A stretch of DNA of 53,802 nt from positions 1 through 53,802 of the forward strand of contig NZ_JABERD010000050.1 in assembly GCF_013044505.1 (NCBI RefSeq), written 5' to 3'. Of the stretch, positions 24,979 to 33,179 are shown one piece after another (positions within the stretch are counted from its first letter, which is position 1; every line of letters begins with the position of its first letter). Made by a program: the position numbers and the translations under genes. This DNA comes from Streptomyces sp. S3(2020). Its GTDB lineage: Bacteria > Actinomycetota > Actinomycetes > Streptomycetales > Streptomycetaceae. The notes beneath the pieces were generated by a model. The model searched no databases. It was not told the DNA's origin and saw only the letters and a list, made by a program, of their open reading frames with translations.

Positions 24979-25488
24979 TCAGTACGGGGCCTTCTCGCCC
25001 TCGGTCGTCACGTCGAAGGTGTTCAGGAAGTTGCAGACCAACTGGTAGAAGCCGACGGTCAGGACCAGGTCGGAGAGCTGCCCGGTGGTGAGGTGGGAGA
25101 GCGCCTCGGCGCGGTCCGTCTCGGTGAGCGTGTGCTGCTCCAGCAACCGGTCGGTCAGGGAGAGGACCGCCGCCTGCTCTGTCGTCAGCCCTTCTGCCGA
25201 ACCGCTCCCGGCGGCGGCGATGCCGACCTCGTCGAGGCCGAGGAGCCGGCCGATGTTCTCGTGGTGGTGGATCTCGTACGGTGCCCGGTAGGTGTGTCCG
25301 ACCCGGAGGATGGCGAGTTCGCGCAAGGGGTGCGGCAGGGCTCCCTGGAAGATCGCGTCGGCCATCTGGAGGAAGGCCGGAGCCAGGGCGGGGGAGTGGA
25401 ACACCATGCGGTAGACGTTCACGGCGGACCGCTCGGCGGCGATCTTCCGCAGGTCGTCGGGGAGTTCGGTCAGGTCGGGGTAGTCCAT
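24979..25488 (-). CDS. Carboxymuconolactone decarboxylase (CMD) family protein lacking the redox cysteines
   Basis: 169-residue all-helical CMD/AhpD-like protein. The family core reads HPLRELAILRVGHTYRAPYEIHHHENIGRLLGL, but where peroxidase-type members have CxxC it has YRAPYEIHHH. The only cysteine is near residue 153. It therefore cannot be an AhpD-like thiol peroxidase and resembles the non-redox gamma-CMD-like branch. Start ATG 25488 is chosen over upstream in-frame starts because AAGGAG/GAGG lies upstream and the residues before it are Arg/Pro filler. It is the third gene of the operon. Confidence 0.85.
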   Translation of the reverse strand: MDYPDLTELPDDLRKIAAERSAVNVYRMVFHSPALAPAFLQMADAIFQGALPHPLRELAILRVGHTYRAPYEIHHHENIGRLLGLDEVGIAAAGSGSAEGLTTEQAAVLSLTDRLLEQHTLTETDRAEALSHLTTGQLSDLVLTVGFYQLVCNFLNTFDVTTEGEKAPY

Positions 25489-25523
25489 GGTCGTCGGACC
25501 TCTCCTTCGTGCGTACGGCGGTG

Positions 25524-26042
25524 TCAGCCGACCTTGTTGATGGGGTTGGTGCCGTCCCACACGGCGGCCATCTCGCGCAGCGCGGCGAAGAGTTCGCCCT
25601 TGGCGCCGCCGATGTCGGAGATCTCGATGACCGTGCCGGGGTGCGTCTCGGTGTCGAGGTAGGCGAAGCGGCCGCCCTGGATCGCACCCTCCTGGGCGAC
25701 GGTGTAACCGAGGGACAGGGCGCGGTCGTAGAGCTCCTGGTAGTCCTTCGTCCAGTAGGCGACGTGCTGCGCGCCCTCGTGGCCGGCGTCCAGGAAGTCC
25801 TTGTAGAGGGACGGCTCGTCGTCGAGGGGCTGGATCAACTCGATCTGCACGTCACCGGAGTTGGCGACCGCGGCGGCCATGCGCATACCGGAGGAGACGC
25901 CCCGGTACGTGAACCAGTCCGTCTGTACGGGGTCCTGGTAGAACCAGGGGCCGACGCCCTGGGCGACCCAGAACTCCATCGCGGAGTGCAGGTCGCGGAC
26001 GACGTATCCGATCTGGGCGATCTGCCCGAAGACACGGCTCAT
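25524..26042 (-). CDS. VOC/glyoxalase superfamily protein
   Basis: 172-residue two-module beta-alpha-beta-beta-beta protein of the vicinal-oxygen-chelate superfamily. It opens FGQIAQIGYVVRDLHSAMEFWVAQGVGPWFY, continues VQIELIQPLDDEPSLYKDFL, then GAQHVAYWTKDYQELYDRALSLG and ends PGTVIEISDIGGAKGELF, with the His and Glu positions expected for a metal site. The start ATG 26042 overlaps the quinone reductase stop by four bases (ATGA), which fixes the start and shows coupling. Members include glyoxalases, dioxygenases and epimerases; the precise reaction is unknown. Confidence 0.87.
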   Translation of the reverse strand: MSRVFGQIAQIGYVVRDLHSAMEFWVAQGVGPWFYQDPVQTDWFTYRGVSSGMRMAAAVANSGDVQIELIQPLDDEPSLYKDFLDAGHEGAQHVAYWTKDYQELYDRALSLGYTVAQEGAIQGGRFAYLDTETHPGTVIEISDIGGAKGELFAALREMAAVWDGTNPINKVG

Positions 26043-27028
26043 GAGGTGACCTCCAGAACGATCTTTCCTACGGCTGTGTTGGAACGCATGTGGTCCGCCG
26101 CCGACTTGGCGTCGTCGAAGGCGAAGACGCGGTCGACGACGGCTCGGACCCTGCCTTCCGCCACGGCGGGTACGACGTCGGTGGCGAGCGCGGCGCAGGC
26201 GTCGGCGAGTTCGTCGGGCGTGCGCACGCTGAAGGTCGTCCCGAGTACGCGCAGACGCCGGAACGACAACTGGTCGAGGTCGATGGTGGACTCGGCCCCG
26301 GCCAGCCGCCCGACGTTGACGACGGTGCCGCCGACGCGTGTGGCCGGGAAGGTGTCGGCGAAGAGCTGCCCGCCCACGTGGTCCAGGGTGAGGTCCACCC
26401 CGGCGCCGCCGGTGACGGCGGCCACGGCCTCGGCGAGGTTCTCGGACGCCGTGTCGACGACGACGTCCGCGCCGACGGACTTCAAGGCGTCGGCCTTGCT
26501 GTCGGAGGTGGTGGTCGCGATGACCTGGGACGCGCCGAGCGCCTTCGCCAGCTGTACGCCGATCAGGCCGACCGACGAGGTGGCGCCGACGACGAGGACG
26601 CTCTGCCGCAGGCCGAAACCGCCCTGGGCGAGGGCGTCGTGCTCGGTGGCCAGTGCCACCGGCAGGGCCGCGGCGTCGGTCCACGACAGGGACTCCGGCA
26701 CCGTGATCACATGCCGGTGGTCGACCAGGGCGTAGGGGGCGAAGGCGCCCAGGGTGACGCCCATGACGCGGTCGCCGACGGCCCGGTGCCGCACGTCGGT
26801 GCCGATCGCGTCGACCTTGCCGGCGAATTCGAGACCGGCGGTGAACAGGTCGCTCGTCTTCGCGCGGGGGTTGTACGTGCCCTGGAGCATGTACAGGTCC
26901 GCCCGGTTGACGGCGGCCGCCCGCACGCGGACGCGGATCTGTCCAGGGCCCGGTGCCGGTATGCCTACGTCCCGGACGTCCCATTCGGGACCGGCGCCTC
27001 CCATGAGCGCCCGCATGGTGCTGGTCAT
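26039..27028 (-). CDS. Quinone oxidoreductase / zinc-less MDR family reductase
   Basis: 329-residue medium-chain dehydrogenase/reductase. Visible are the N-terminal GroES-like part (GPGQIRVRVRAAAVNRADLYMLQG), the AGLEFAGKVDAIG segment, the nucleotide-binding QSVLVVGATSSVGLIGVQLAKALGASQVIAT and a C-terminal AVGKIVLEV ending. The NADPH quinone-reductase subfamily lacks the zinc cysteines, as here. Start ATG 27028 is 8 bases after GGAG; the frame is open 26 codons further but that part is basic filler overlapping the operators. It is the first gene of the four-gene operon and divergent from a TetR gene, with two inverted repeats between. Confidence 0.9.
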   Translation of the reverse strand: MTSTMRALMGGAGPEWDVRDVGIPAPGPGQIRVRVRAAAVNRADLYMLQGTYNPRAKTSDLFTAGLEFAGKVDAIGTDVRHRAVGDRVMGVTLGAFAPYALVDHRHVITVPESLSWTDAAALPVALATEHDALAQGGFGLRQSVLVVGATSSVGLIGVQLAKALGASQVIATTTSDSKADALKSVGADVVVDTASENLAEAVAAVTGGAGVDLTLDHVGGQLFADTFPATRVGGTVVNVGRLAGAESTIDLDQLSFRRLRVLGTTFSVRTPDELADACAALATDVVPAVAEGRVRAVVDRVFAFDDAKSAADHMRSNTAVGKIVLEVTS

Positions 27029-27075
27029 CACTGGTTCTCCGTTGCGACGTTTACGACGTGGAAAGGAATCCGAAA

Positions 27076-27092
27076 AACTTACGGTGTATGTA
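27076..27092 (-). promoter_or_regulatory. TetR-type operator A (AACTTA-N5-TATGTA), overlapping quinone-reductase promoter
   Basis: Imperfect 6-5-6 inverted repeat of the same form as four other sites in the window. On the minus strand TTGAGG (27106-27101) and TAAGTT (27081-27076), 19 bases apart, could be the promoter of the quinone-reductase operon, with the operator half-site forming the -10 box. Its centre is 35 bases from operator B. Confidence 0.6.
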
Positions 27093-27110
27093 CGCCGTTT
27101 CCTCAAGCTA

Positions 27111-27127
27111 GACTTACGTAATAAGTC
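27111..27127 (+). promoter_or_regulatory. TetR-type operator B (GACTTA-N5-TAAGTC)
   Basis: A perfect 6-bp inverted repeat around five bases, 22 bases before the TetR gene at 27150. It is embedded in the 17-base sequence CTCAAGCTAGACTTACG (27102-27118), which is repeated exactly at 33204-33220 in another divergent promoter. Confidence 0.7.
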
Positions 27128-27149
27128 ATGTCAAGAGTGGGGAGGGCCG

Positions 27150-27839
27150 ATGGAAGTCCGAGGCAGCGGCCGGGGCAGGCGGCTCGGCCTGTCGCGGGAC
27201 AAGGTCGTCGACGCCGCGGTCGCGGCCATCGACCGGGACGGCCCGGACGCCTTCTCCCTGCGGAGACTCGCGGGTGAGCTGGGCGTCGAGACGATGTCGC
27301 TCTACAACCACGTACCGAACAAGGACGCCCTGCTGGACGGTGTCGCCGAGGTACTGCTGGGCGGGGTCGACCTGTCCGGAGCCGACACCGGGACCTGGCA
27401 GGAGCGTGCGCGGGCGCATGCCGCCGCCTTCCGGGCCGCGGCCCTGCGGCACCCCAAGGCGTTCACCCTGGTTCTCACCCGGCCCACCCAGTCACCGGCC
27501 GCCATGGAGAACGTCCGGTGCGCCCTGGCCGGATTCCCCGAACTCGGGCTCCCGCCCCAGGAGCTCGTGCACGTGGTGCGGAGCTTCGCCGGGTTCATCG
27601 TCGGCATGATCATGCGGGAGCTGGGCTCGGCCATCACCGTGGGCACCGTCGGGCAGGACCAGGTCCAGCGGCGGGTCGAGGAGATGTCCGCCCTGGGTGA
27701 TCCGCTCCTGTCCGCTGCCGCCCCCTATCTCGCGGTGAGTGACCACCAGGCCGAGTTCGAGCACGGCATCGAACTGCTCATCGCCGGTCTCGCGGTGCGG
27801 GTGGGGGTGCCCTACGACGGGGGGCCGAGAAGGACATGA
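27150..27839 (+). CDS. TetR family regulator (TetR_C_1 type)
   Basis: 229 residues. The helix-turn-helix reads FSLRRLAGELGVETMSLYNHVPNKDALLDGVAE, with the MSLYNHV recognition-helix form of TetR/ActR-like proteins. The C-terminal all-helical ligand domain has the LVLTRPTQSPAAMENV pattern. Start ATG 27150 is just after GGAGGG. It is divergent from the quinone-reductase operon, with operators A and B between; it probably represses that operon and itself. Its stop overlaps the start of a second TetR gene (ATGA), so two regulators are made together. Confidence 0.9.
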   Translation: MEVRGSGRGRRLGLSRDKVVDAAVAAIDRDGPDAFSLRRLAGELGVETMSLYNHVPNKDALLDGVAEVLLGGVDLSGADTGTWQERARAHAAAFRAAALRHPKAFTLVLTRPTQSPAAMENVRCALAGFPELGLPPQELVHVVRSFAGFIVGMIMRELGSAITVGTVGQDQVQRRVEEMSALGDPLLSAAAPYLAVSDHQAEFEHGIELLIAGLAVRVGVPYDGGPRRT

Positions 27840-28432
27840 CCGTGGACCCGACCGCAGGGGGCAGAAGACGGCAGCAGCGTGGTCTGCGCCGCGCCGGGCA
27901 GATCCTGGACGCGGCGGAGGAACTCGTCGCGGCCGCCGGTGTCGAAGCCGTCGGCATGAACGCCGTAGCGCGCCATGCGGGCGTGTCTCCGGGCACTCTC
28001 TACCAGTACTTTCCGCACAAGCGGGCCCTCGTGGACGGGCTGTCGCGGCGGTTCGCGGAGGACCTGCGCGCAGAGACGTCGGGCACGCCCCGCCTCCTGG
28101 CCGGGCGTGGTGGTGAAGGGGCCGAGTCCGCCCTGGACGGTGTGCTCCGCAGGGTCCTGACCCTGGCGGAGGCGCGCCCGGCCCTGCTGCCCCTGCTGTG
28201 TGGCACCGGGTTCACCGGTGAGCCGAACATGCTCTTCCGATCCCTTGCGGCCCGCCTGGCCCCCCTCCTGGGCGAGGGCGCCGCCGATGAACTCGCGACC
28301 CGCTTCCTCGTCCAAGGCGTCGCGGTCGCCCTGCGATGTGACGACCCCGATGCGCGGACCGTCGTACTCGAACGGACGCGGGCGGCGATTCTGGGCGCCG
28401 TGCGGGCCTCGACCTGCCGTGATTCCTCATAG
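27836..28432 (+). CDS. TetR family regulator, translationally coupled to the preceding one
   Basis: 198 residues. The helix-turn-helix reads VGMNAVARHAGVSPGTLYQYFPHKRALVDGLSRRF, with the TLYQYFP recognition form, different from its neighbour's TMSLYNH. The C-terminal domain is short and Ala/Leu-rich. Start ATG 27836 lies inside the stop of the preceding gene. Because the two proteins differ in recognition helix they probably bind different DNA, giving a two-regulator circuit at one promoter. Confidence 0.88.
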   Translation: MTVDPTAGGRRRQQRGLRRAGQILDAAEELVAAAGVEAVGMNAVARHAGVSPGTLYQYFPHKRALVDGLSRRFAEDLRAETSGTPRLLAGRGGEGAESALDGVLRRVLTLAEARPALLPLLCGTGFTGEPNMLFRSLAARLAPLLGEGAADELATRFLVQGVAVALRCDDPDARTVVLERTRAAILGAVRASTCRDSS

Positions 28433-28439
28433 CGCTTGA

Positions 28440-28456
28440 AACTTATGAGATAAGTT
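28440..28456 (+). promoter_or_regulatory. TetR-type operator C within a promoter (AACTTA-N5-TAAGTT)
   Basis: Perfect inverted repeat. TTGAAA (28436-28441) and TAGGTG (28459-28464) are 17 bases apart and form a plausible promoter for the TetR gene at 28500, with the operator lying in the spacer. It shares the ACTTA/TAAGT half-sites with operators A, B, D and E. Confidence 0.68.
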
Positions 28457-28499
28457 GCTAGGTGGCGCAGGGGTGCGCCGTTGGACGAAGGGATGGGCG

Positions 28500-29159
28500 A
28501 TGGCGCAGAGGATGACCCGTCGTGGGCCGCTGACCAGGGCGGAGATCGTGCGTCAGGCCTTGGTCGTGGCCGAGACGGAGGGCATGGAGAAACTGTCCCT
28601 CCACAAGATCGCGGCGGCGGTCGGGGTGCGGACCATGTCGTTGTACAACCACGTCGACGACAAGGCCGATGTCCTCGACGCCATGGCGGACGTGATCCTG
28701 AGCGGGATCCGGATTCCCGAGGTCGACGAGATGTCGTGGGAGGACGGGATGCGGGACCTCGCGCACTCCTTCCGCACCGCCGCACTGGGGTACCCCCGTT
28801 CCGCGTCCCTGGTGCTGACCCGGCGCCTGAACGCCCCTGCCGCCATGCCGGTGGTCGAGGCCGCGCTGCGCCTCCTGAACCGCGCCGGGCTGGAAGGCGC
28901 CGACGCCGTGCATGTGCTGCGGGCCTTCATCGCCTTCCTGATCGGGACGCTCTCGCGCGAGGTGGGGTTCGCGCCCACGTACGCCGGTGCCATCCCGGGG
29001 GTGACCGCCATGCGCGAGCAGGAACTCGTCGACGGCGGGCTTCCCGCCGTGGCCGCCGCGGCGGCCGAGCTGGCCGTGATCGACCACGAGGCGGAGATGG
29101 AGTACGGCCTGGAGCTCCTGCTCGACGCGGTGCGACGCCGGGCCGCAGCGCTTTCCTGA
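28500..29159 (+). CDS. TetR family regulator (TetR_C_1 type)
   Basis: 219 residues. The helix-turn-helix LSLHKIAAAVGVRTMSLYNHVDDKADVLDAMAD is closely like that of the regulator at 27150 (both TMSLYNHV), and the C-terminal part shares the LVLTRRLNAPAAMPVVEA pattern, suggesting paralogues. The shared recognition helix fits the shared operator sequence at their promoters. Start ATG 28500 lies 6 bases after AAGGGA. It converges on the MMPL transporter gene, which has a different operator. Confidence 0.88.
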   Translation: MAQRMTRRGPLTRAEIVRQALVVAETEGMEKLSLHKIAAAVGVRTMSLYNHVDDKADVLDAMADVILSGIRIPEVDEMSWEDGMRDLAHSFRTAALGYPRSASLVLTRRLNAPAAMPVVEAALRLLNRAGLEGADAVHVLRAFIAFLIGTLSREVGFAPTYAGAIPGVTAMREQELVDGGLPAVAAAAAELAVIDHEAEMEYGLELLLDAVRRRAAALS

Positions 29160-29217
29160 CTCCGGTGGGTCCGCGCTGTCGCGCGCCGTGCCGCCCGACA
29201 GCGCGGACCCACCCGCG

Positions 29218-31419
29218 TCACCCCACCGGCACCTCATGCCGCTCGGCGTCGCCCTTCGCCGTCGTGCGGTCGGGAAGGCCGGCGCCCTCGATGTCGACGT
29301 CGGGCAGAGCGCGGTCGAGCCAGCGGGGCAGGCTCCAGGCACGACGGCCGAGCAGGGCCATCGCGGCGGGCACCAGGGTCATCCGGACCACGAAGGCGTC
29401 GATGAGGACACCGATGGCGAGCGCGAAGCCGATGGACTTGATGACCGGGTCCTCGTTGAAGACGAACCCGGCGAAGACCGCGGCCATGATGAGCGCGGCT
29501 GCACTGACGACCCGCCCGCTGCGGGCGACGCCGTGGACGACGGCCCGCTGTGCGTCCAGCGTGTTCTCGTGGTGCTCGCGCATCCGGCTGACGAGGAAGA
29601 CCTCGTAGTCCATGGCGAGTCCGAACAGGACGCCGATCAGCAGGACCGGCAGGAAGCTGGTGACCGGGGCGGCGGCGGGGATGGCGAGCGGGCCGTTGAG
29701 GTGGCCGTACTGGAACACCCAGACCGTGGTGCCCAGGGCCGCGGCCACGGAGAGCAGGAATCCGAGGGCCGCCTTGAGCGGGACGAGCAGGGAACGGAAC
29801 GCGAGGGTGAGCAGGATCAGGGCCAGGATCACGATGATCGCGACGAAGCCGGGCAGTGCGCCGGACAGCTTGTGCGCGACGTCGATGGCGGCCGCGGTCT
29901 GTCCGGCGATGTAGAGGGTGCCGCCTGCCCCGGCGATCGCCGGGGCGTTGTCGCGGAGGCGGTGCACCAGGTCGGTGGTGGCCTGGTCGTCTGGTCCGGT
30001 CCTCGGTACGACGCCCATGACGACCAGGCTCTTGTCGGCGTTGGGCACCGGCTGGGAGACGGCCGCCACGTCGGAGTCCCCGGCGAGGGACGTGCGCAGG
30101 TCGGTGACGGTGGCCGTGATCTTTGCGGCGGGTATCGCCTTCGTGTCGACCACGGCGACGAGGGTGGCGTTGAAGCCCGGTCCGAAGCCCTCGGTGAGCA
30201 GGTCGTAGCTCTTGTGCTGGGTACTGGTGGTGGGGTCCGAGGCGTAACTGGGCAGTCCCAGACGCAGGTTGCGGGCCGGCAGGGCGAGCGCGAGCAGGGC
30301 GATCACGCCGGCCAGCAGCACGATCAGCGGCTTGCGGGTGACCGCGCGGGCCCAGGCCAGACCCCAGGCGCCGGGGGCTCGCTCGCGACGGCCGGGACGA
30401 GGCTTCCCGGCGCGGGGGCGGAGCCGCTCACCGAGCAGGCCGAGTACGGCCGGCACCAGGCTGACGGCGATGAGGACGGCGATCAGCACCGTGGCGGCGG
30501 CGGACAGGCCCATGACGGCCAGGAAGGGGATGCCCGTGGCGCACAGGGCGGCCAGGGCGATGATGACCGTCGCACCGGCGAAGACGACCGCGCTGCCCGC
30601 CGTCGCCACGGCCCGCGCGACGGACTCCTCGGCGTCCATGCCGGGGTCGGCGAGCTGTTCGCGGTGGCGGGAGATGATGAACAGGGCGTAGTCGATGCCC
30701 ACCGCGAGGCCGATCATGAGGGCGAGCACGGTGGACGTGCCGGTGATCGACACCCAGGTCGACATGAACTTCACGCCCAGGACGCCGATGGCCACGCCCA
30801 CCACGGCGGTCAGCAGCGGCAGTCCGGCCGCGATCAGCGAGCCGAGGGTCAGGGCCAGTACGACGAGGGCGACCACGACGCCGACGAGTTCGGCCGGTCC
30901 GCCGACCTTCGTCTGGGCCTTCATCGCGGTGCCGCCGTACTCGACCTCCAGGCCGGCCTTCTTCGCGGGGGCCATCGCGCCGCTCAAGGAGTCCTTGGCC
31001 TGCTGGGTGACGTCGGCGGCGGCCTGCCGGAAGCGGATGTCGGCATAGCCGATGCGCTTGTCCGCGGACATCGTCCCGGTCGTGAAGGGGTCGGTGACCT
31101 GCACGACGCCGGAGATCTCGGCGGCCCTGCCGAGCCCCGTCCGGATGGCGGCCTCGGCCTTCGACTCCGTCAGGGTGCCGTCCTTCGGGGCCGCGTACAC
31201 CACGCGGATCACGCCGCCCGCGGCGTCCGGGAACTTCTTCTCCAGGAGGTCCTGGGCCTGTTGGGACTCGATGCCGGGGACGGTGAAGTCCGAGGCCACC
31301 TTGCCGTGGATGGTGATGCCCAGGCCGCCGACCGCGGCGAGCAGCAGCAGCCAGACGCCGATGACCCGGCCGCGGTGGGCCACCGCGAACCGTGCCCATG
31401 CGTAGAGGCGAGACGCCAT
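29218..31419 (-). CDS. MMPL family RND-type transporter
   Basis: 733-residue membrane protein with two repeats, each an early helix, a large extracytoplasmic loop and a cluster of about five helices. Visible are the N-terminal ARFAVAHRGRVIGVWLLLLAAVGGLGITI, the GLAVGIDYALFIISRHREQL segment (conserved DY pair in the membrane, near residue 240) and its duplicate GLAMDYEVFLVSRMREHHE near 610. The family exports lipids, siderophores or drugs using the proton gradient. Start ATG 31419 has AAGGGAAGGCGG upstream. It is divergent from a TetR gene with a 20-bp perfect palindrome between, the standard arrangement for a regulated efflux pump. Confidence 0.93.
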   Translation of the reverse strand: MASRLYAWARFAVAHRGRVIGVWLLLLAAVGGLGITIHGKVASDFTVPGIESQQAQDLLEKKFPDAAGGVIRVVYAAPKDGTLTESKAEAAIRTGLGRAAEISGVVQVTDPFTTGTMSADKRIGYADIRFRQAAADVTQQAKDSLSGAMAPAKKAGLEVEYGGTAMKAQTKVGGPAELVGVVVALVVLALTLGSLIAAGLPLLTAVVGVAIGVLGVKFMSTWVSITGTSTVLALMIGLAVGIDYALFIISRHREQLADPGMDAEESVARAVATAGSAVVFAGATVIIALAALCATGIPFLAVMGLSAAATVLIAVLIAVSLVPAVLGLLGERLRPRAGKPRPGRRERAPGAWGLAWARAVTRKPLIVLLAGVIALLALALPARNLRLGLPSYASDPTTSTQHKSYDLLTEGFGPGFNATLVAVVDTKAIPAAKITATVTDLRTSLAGDSDVAAVSQPVPNADKSLVVMGVVPRTGPDDQATTDLVHRLRDNAPAIAGAGGTLYIAGQTAAAIDVAHKLSGALPGFVAIIVILALILLTLAFRSLLVPLKAALGFLLSVAAALGTTVWVFQYGHLNGPLAIPAAAPVTSFLPVLLIGVLFGLAMDYEVFLVSRMREHHENTLDAQRAVVHGVARSGRVVSAAALIMAAVFAGFVFNEDPVIKSIGFALAIGVLIDAFVVRMTLVPAAMALLGRRAWSLPRWLDRALPDVDIEGAGLPDRTTAKGDAERHEVPVG

Positions 31420-31469
31420 GTCCGCCTTCCCTTCGTCTTCCGATGTGAGCTTGCTGCACCCTAAGGCAT

Positions 31470-31489
31470 ATTTACAGTCGACTGTAAAT
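31470..31489. promoter_or_regulatory. 20-bp perfect palindromic operator between MMPL and TetR genes
   Basis: ATTTACAGTC-GACTGTAAAT is perfectly self-complementary and sits in the 95-base divergent gap. A TAAGAT hexamer at 31503-31508 ends six bases before ATG 31515; a -35 position 17 bases upstream (31480-31485) falls inside the palindrome. Binding would block both promoters. Confidence 0.82.
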
Positions 31490-31514
31490 TAACTCTGCAT
31501 GGTAAGATTTGGGT

Positions 31515-32093
31515 ATGGTGACTGACGGGCCACGGGACGGCCTTCGGGAGCGAAGCAAGGCGCGACGCAGAGAGGCGATCCTCCGGTCCGCGTATCTGCT
31601 CTTCGCGGAGCGTGGATTCGACGCGACGACGATCGCCGACATCGCCGAGGCGGCCGAGGTCTCGCCGCGCACGGTCACGCTGTACTTCCCCTCCAAGCTG
31701 GAACTGGCGCTCGCCCGCTCCGACGCACTCGCCGAACGTCTGGGCGCGGCCCTGCGTGAACGGCGGGAGGGCTGGCTGACACTCGACGCCCTGGAGCACT
31801 GGCTGCGTGCGGAGATCGCCAACCGGAGCGACCTCGACGACCTGTCCGAGCGGATGTTCGAGCTGAACCCGCAGATCAAGGCCGTCAGCAACGGGCGCCT
31901 CGCGGAAGTCGTCCAGGAAGGCGCGCGCATGTTCGCCGAGGAGAGCGGCAGCGCACCCGACGCCTTCGGCCCGCGCATGGTGGCCACCACCGCGGCGGCG
32001 ATCGTCAGCGAGCTGTGCCACGACCCCGAGAACGCCGACATCGACGGGGCCATGGCCTTTCTGCGGGCCGGGGCCGCCACGCTGCGGCGGTGA
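31515..32093 (+). CDS. TetR family regulator of the MMPL exporter
   Basis: 192 residues. The helix-turn-helix reads ATTIADIAEAAEVSPRTVTLYFPSKLELALAR, a typical TetR_N domain with the TVTLYFPSK recognition helix; the C-terminal domain is helical. ATG 31515 is preferred over TTG 31509: no ribosome site is seen, but TAAGAT ends six bases before the ATG, so the transcript is probably leaderless. It is divergent from the exporter and should repress it through the palindrome at 31470-31489. Confidence 0.88.
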   Translation: MVTDGPRDGLRERSKARRREAILRSAYLLFAERGFDATTIADIAEAAEVSPRTVTLYFPSKLELALARSDALAERLGAALRERREGWLTLDALEHWLRAEIANRSDLDDLSERMFELNPQIKAVSNGRLAEVVQEGARMFAEESGSAPDAFGPRMVATTAAAIVSELCHDPENADIDGAMAFLRAGAATLRR

Positions 32094-32375
32094 TCGACGC
32101 GCGGGCGGCTCAGAGAGCTGCCTGCACCGCCCGTACCTGACTGACCGTCACGAAGTCGCGGTCGAGTGCCCCGGTACGGGGCTCCCGGGGCGCGCTCCAG
32201 CCGTTTTTCCGGTGTGGGCCGCTTCGCGCGACGGCGGCCGCACCTGGCAGTACGTCGCTGTGGTCACCGTCGCGAACGGCAGGCGCTTCCTGTCCTTCGC
32301 TCGCCCGGCAGGCGGCGCTGACGGACACCGGCGGGAGAACCGAGGCGCTGGAGGCGCCGGCCGCACAGCCCGCCG
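32094..32375. other. 282-base gap with a possible gene remnant (Asp-box motif)
   Basis: No intact gene. On the plus strand the frame through 32212-32320 reads WAASRDGGRTWQYVAVVTVA, which contains a textbook Asp-box (S-x-D-x-G-x-T-W) as found in sialidases and BNR-repeat propellers. The surrounding sequence has no start, partner repeats or ribosome site. It may be a decayed fragment or coincidence. Confidence 0.3.
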
Positions 32376-33161
32376 CTACGCGCCGGTGCGTGCCTTCTCG
32401 TACAGGTCGGGGTCGTGGGCGCTGACGATCGTGAGGTCGGGATCGGCGCGTCGGTACAGCTCGGCGAGGCGGGCGTGGTTGTCGCGGACCTTCTTCAGGT
32501 CGAACGCGACGACGGTCTCCATGCCGCGCAGGGAGGCGGGGACGGGGGAGCGGCCGTCGAGGGTGCCGTGGTGGTAGAAGGCGTCACCGGCGTGCAGGAC
32601 CCAGCGGGATCCGGCGTCGACCGCCACGGCGGCGTGGCCGCGGGTGTGGCCCGGGAGAGCGACGAGGACGATGCCGGGCGCGATCGTGTCGAGTTCCCTG
32701 GCGGCTGCGAACCCGCGCCATGTGTCCCCGTCGGGACGGTGCTCGACGAGCTTCGGGCCGTGTGCCCACTGGGCTGAGCTGTAGCGGATCCGCTCCCGCC
32801 AGGAGGGGGAGTGGACGGCCCCGCGCGCCTCGTCCGCGGTGAGGTGGACCTGGGCGTGGGGGAAGTCCGAGAGGCCACCGATGTGGTCGGCGTCGAAGTG
32901 GGTGAGCACGATGTGGCGGACGTCGTCCCGGCGGAATCCGAGCCTCTCGACCTGCCGGGCGGCCGTCTCCTCGGGGTCGAACGCCGGCCGGATGAAACGG
33001 CGTGCCGGTCCGACGCGCCGCCCGGGGTCGGCGATGTCGCCGAGGCCGAAGCCGGAGTCGACGAGGACGAGAGCGTCGGCGGTCTCGATCAACAGGACGT
33101 GGCAGACGAGACGGGCGCCGGGCGGACGCATCGTGCCGCAGTTGAGGTGGTGGACCTTCAT
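32376..33161 (-). CDS. Metallo-beta-lactamase fold hydrolase (N-acyl homoserine lactonase-like)
   Basis: 261-residue MBL-fold enzyme with the full metal motif LTHFDADHIGG (His88, Asp90, Asp92, His93), a third-strand His in ALPGHTRGHAAV, an Asp in VLHAGDAFYHHG and a final His in VSAHDPDLYE. The length and early CHVLLIETADALVLVDSGFG pattern resemble AiiA-like lactonases. Cytoplasmic. Start ATG 33161 has GGAGGA upstream. It is divergent from an NAD(P)-binding reductase with operators D and E between them. The operator sharing links it with the quinone-reductase operon that encodes another MBL protein. Confidence 0.88.
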   Translation of the reverse strand: MKVHHLNCGTMRPPGARLVCHVLLIETADALVLVDSGFGLGDIADPGRRVGPARRFIRPAFDPEETAARQVERLGFRRDDVRHIVLTHFDADHIGGLSDFPHAQVHLTADEARGAVHSPSWRERIRYSSAQWAHGPKLVEHRPDGDTWRGFAAARELDTIAPGIVLVALPGHTRGHAAVAVDAGSRWVLHAGDAFYHHGTLDGRSPVPASLRGMETVVAFDLKKVRDNHARLAELYRRADPDLTIVSAHDPDLYEKARTGA

Positions 33162-33179
33162 GGCGGGTCTCCTCCATGA

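Noticed and set aside
24979..25488. Assignment as an AhpD-type alkylhydroperoxidase
   Set aside because: The CxxC redox pair is absent, so only the broader CMD family is supportable.
25524..26984. A 486-codon minus-strand frame fusing extra sequence to the VOC protein
   Set aside because: The upstream part is a shadow of the quinone reductase; the ATGA overlap at 26039-26042 sets the VOC start.
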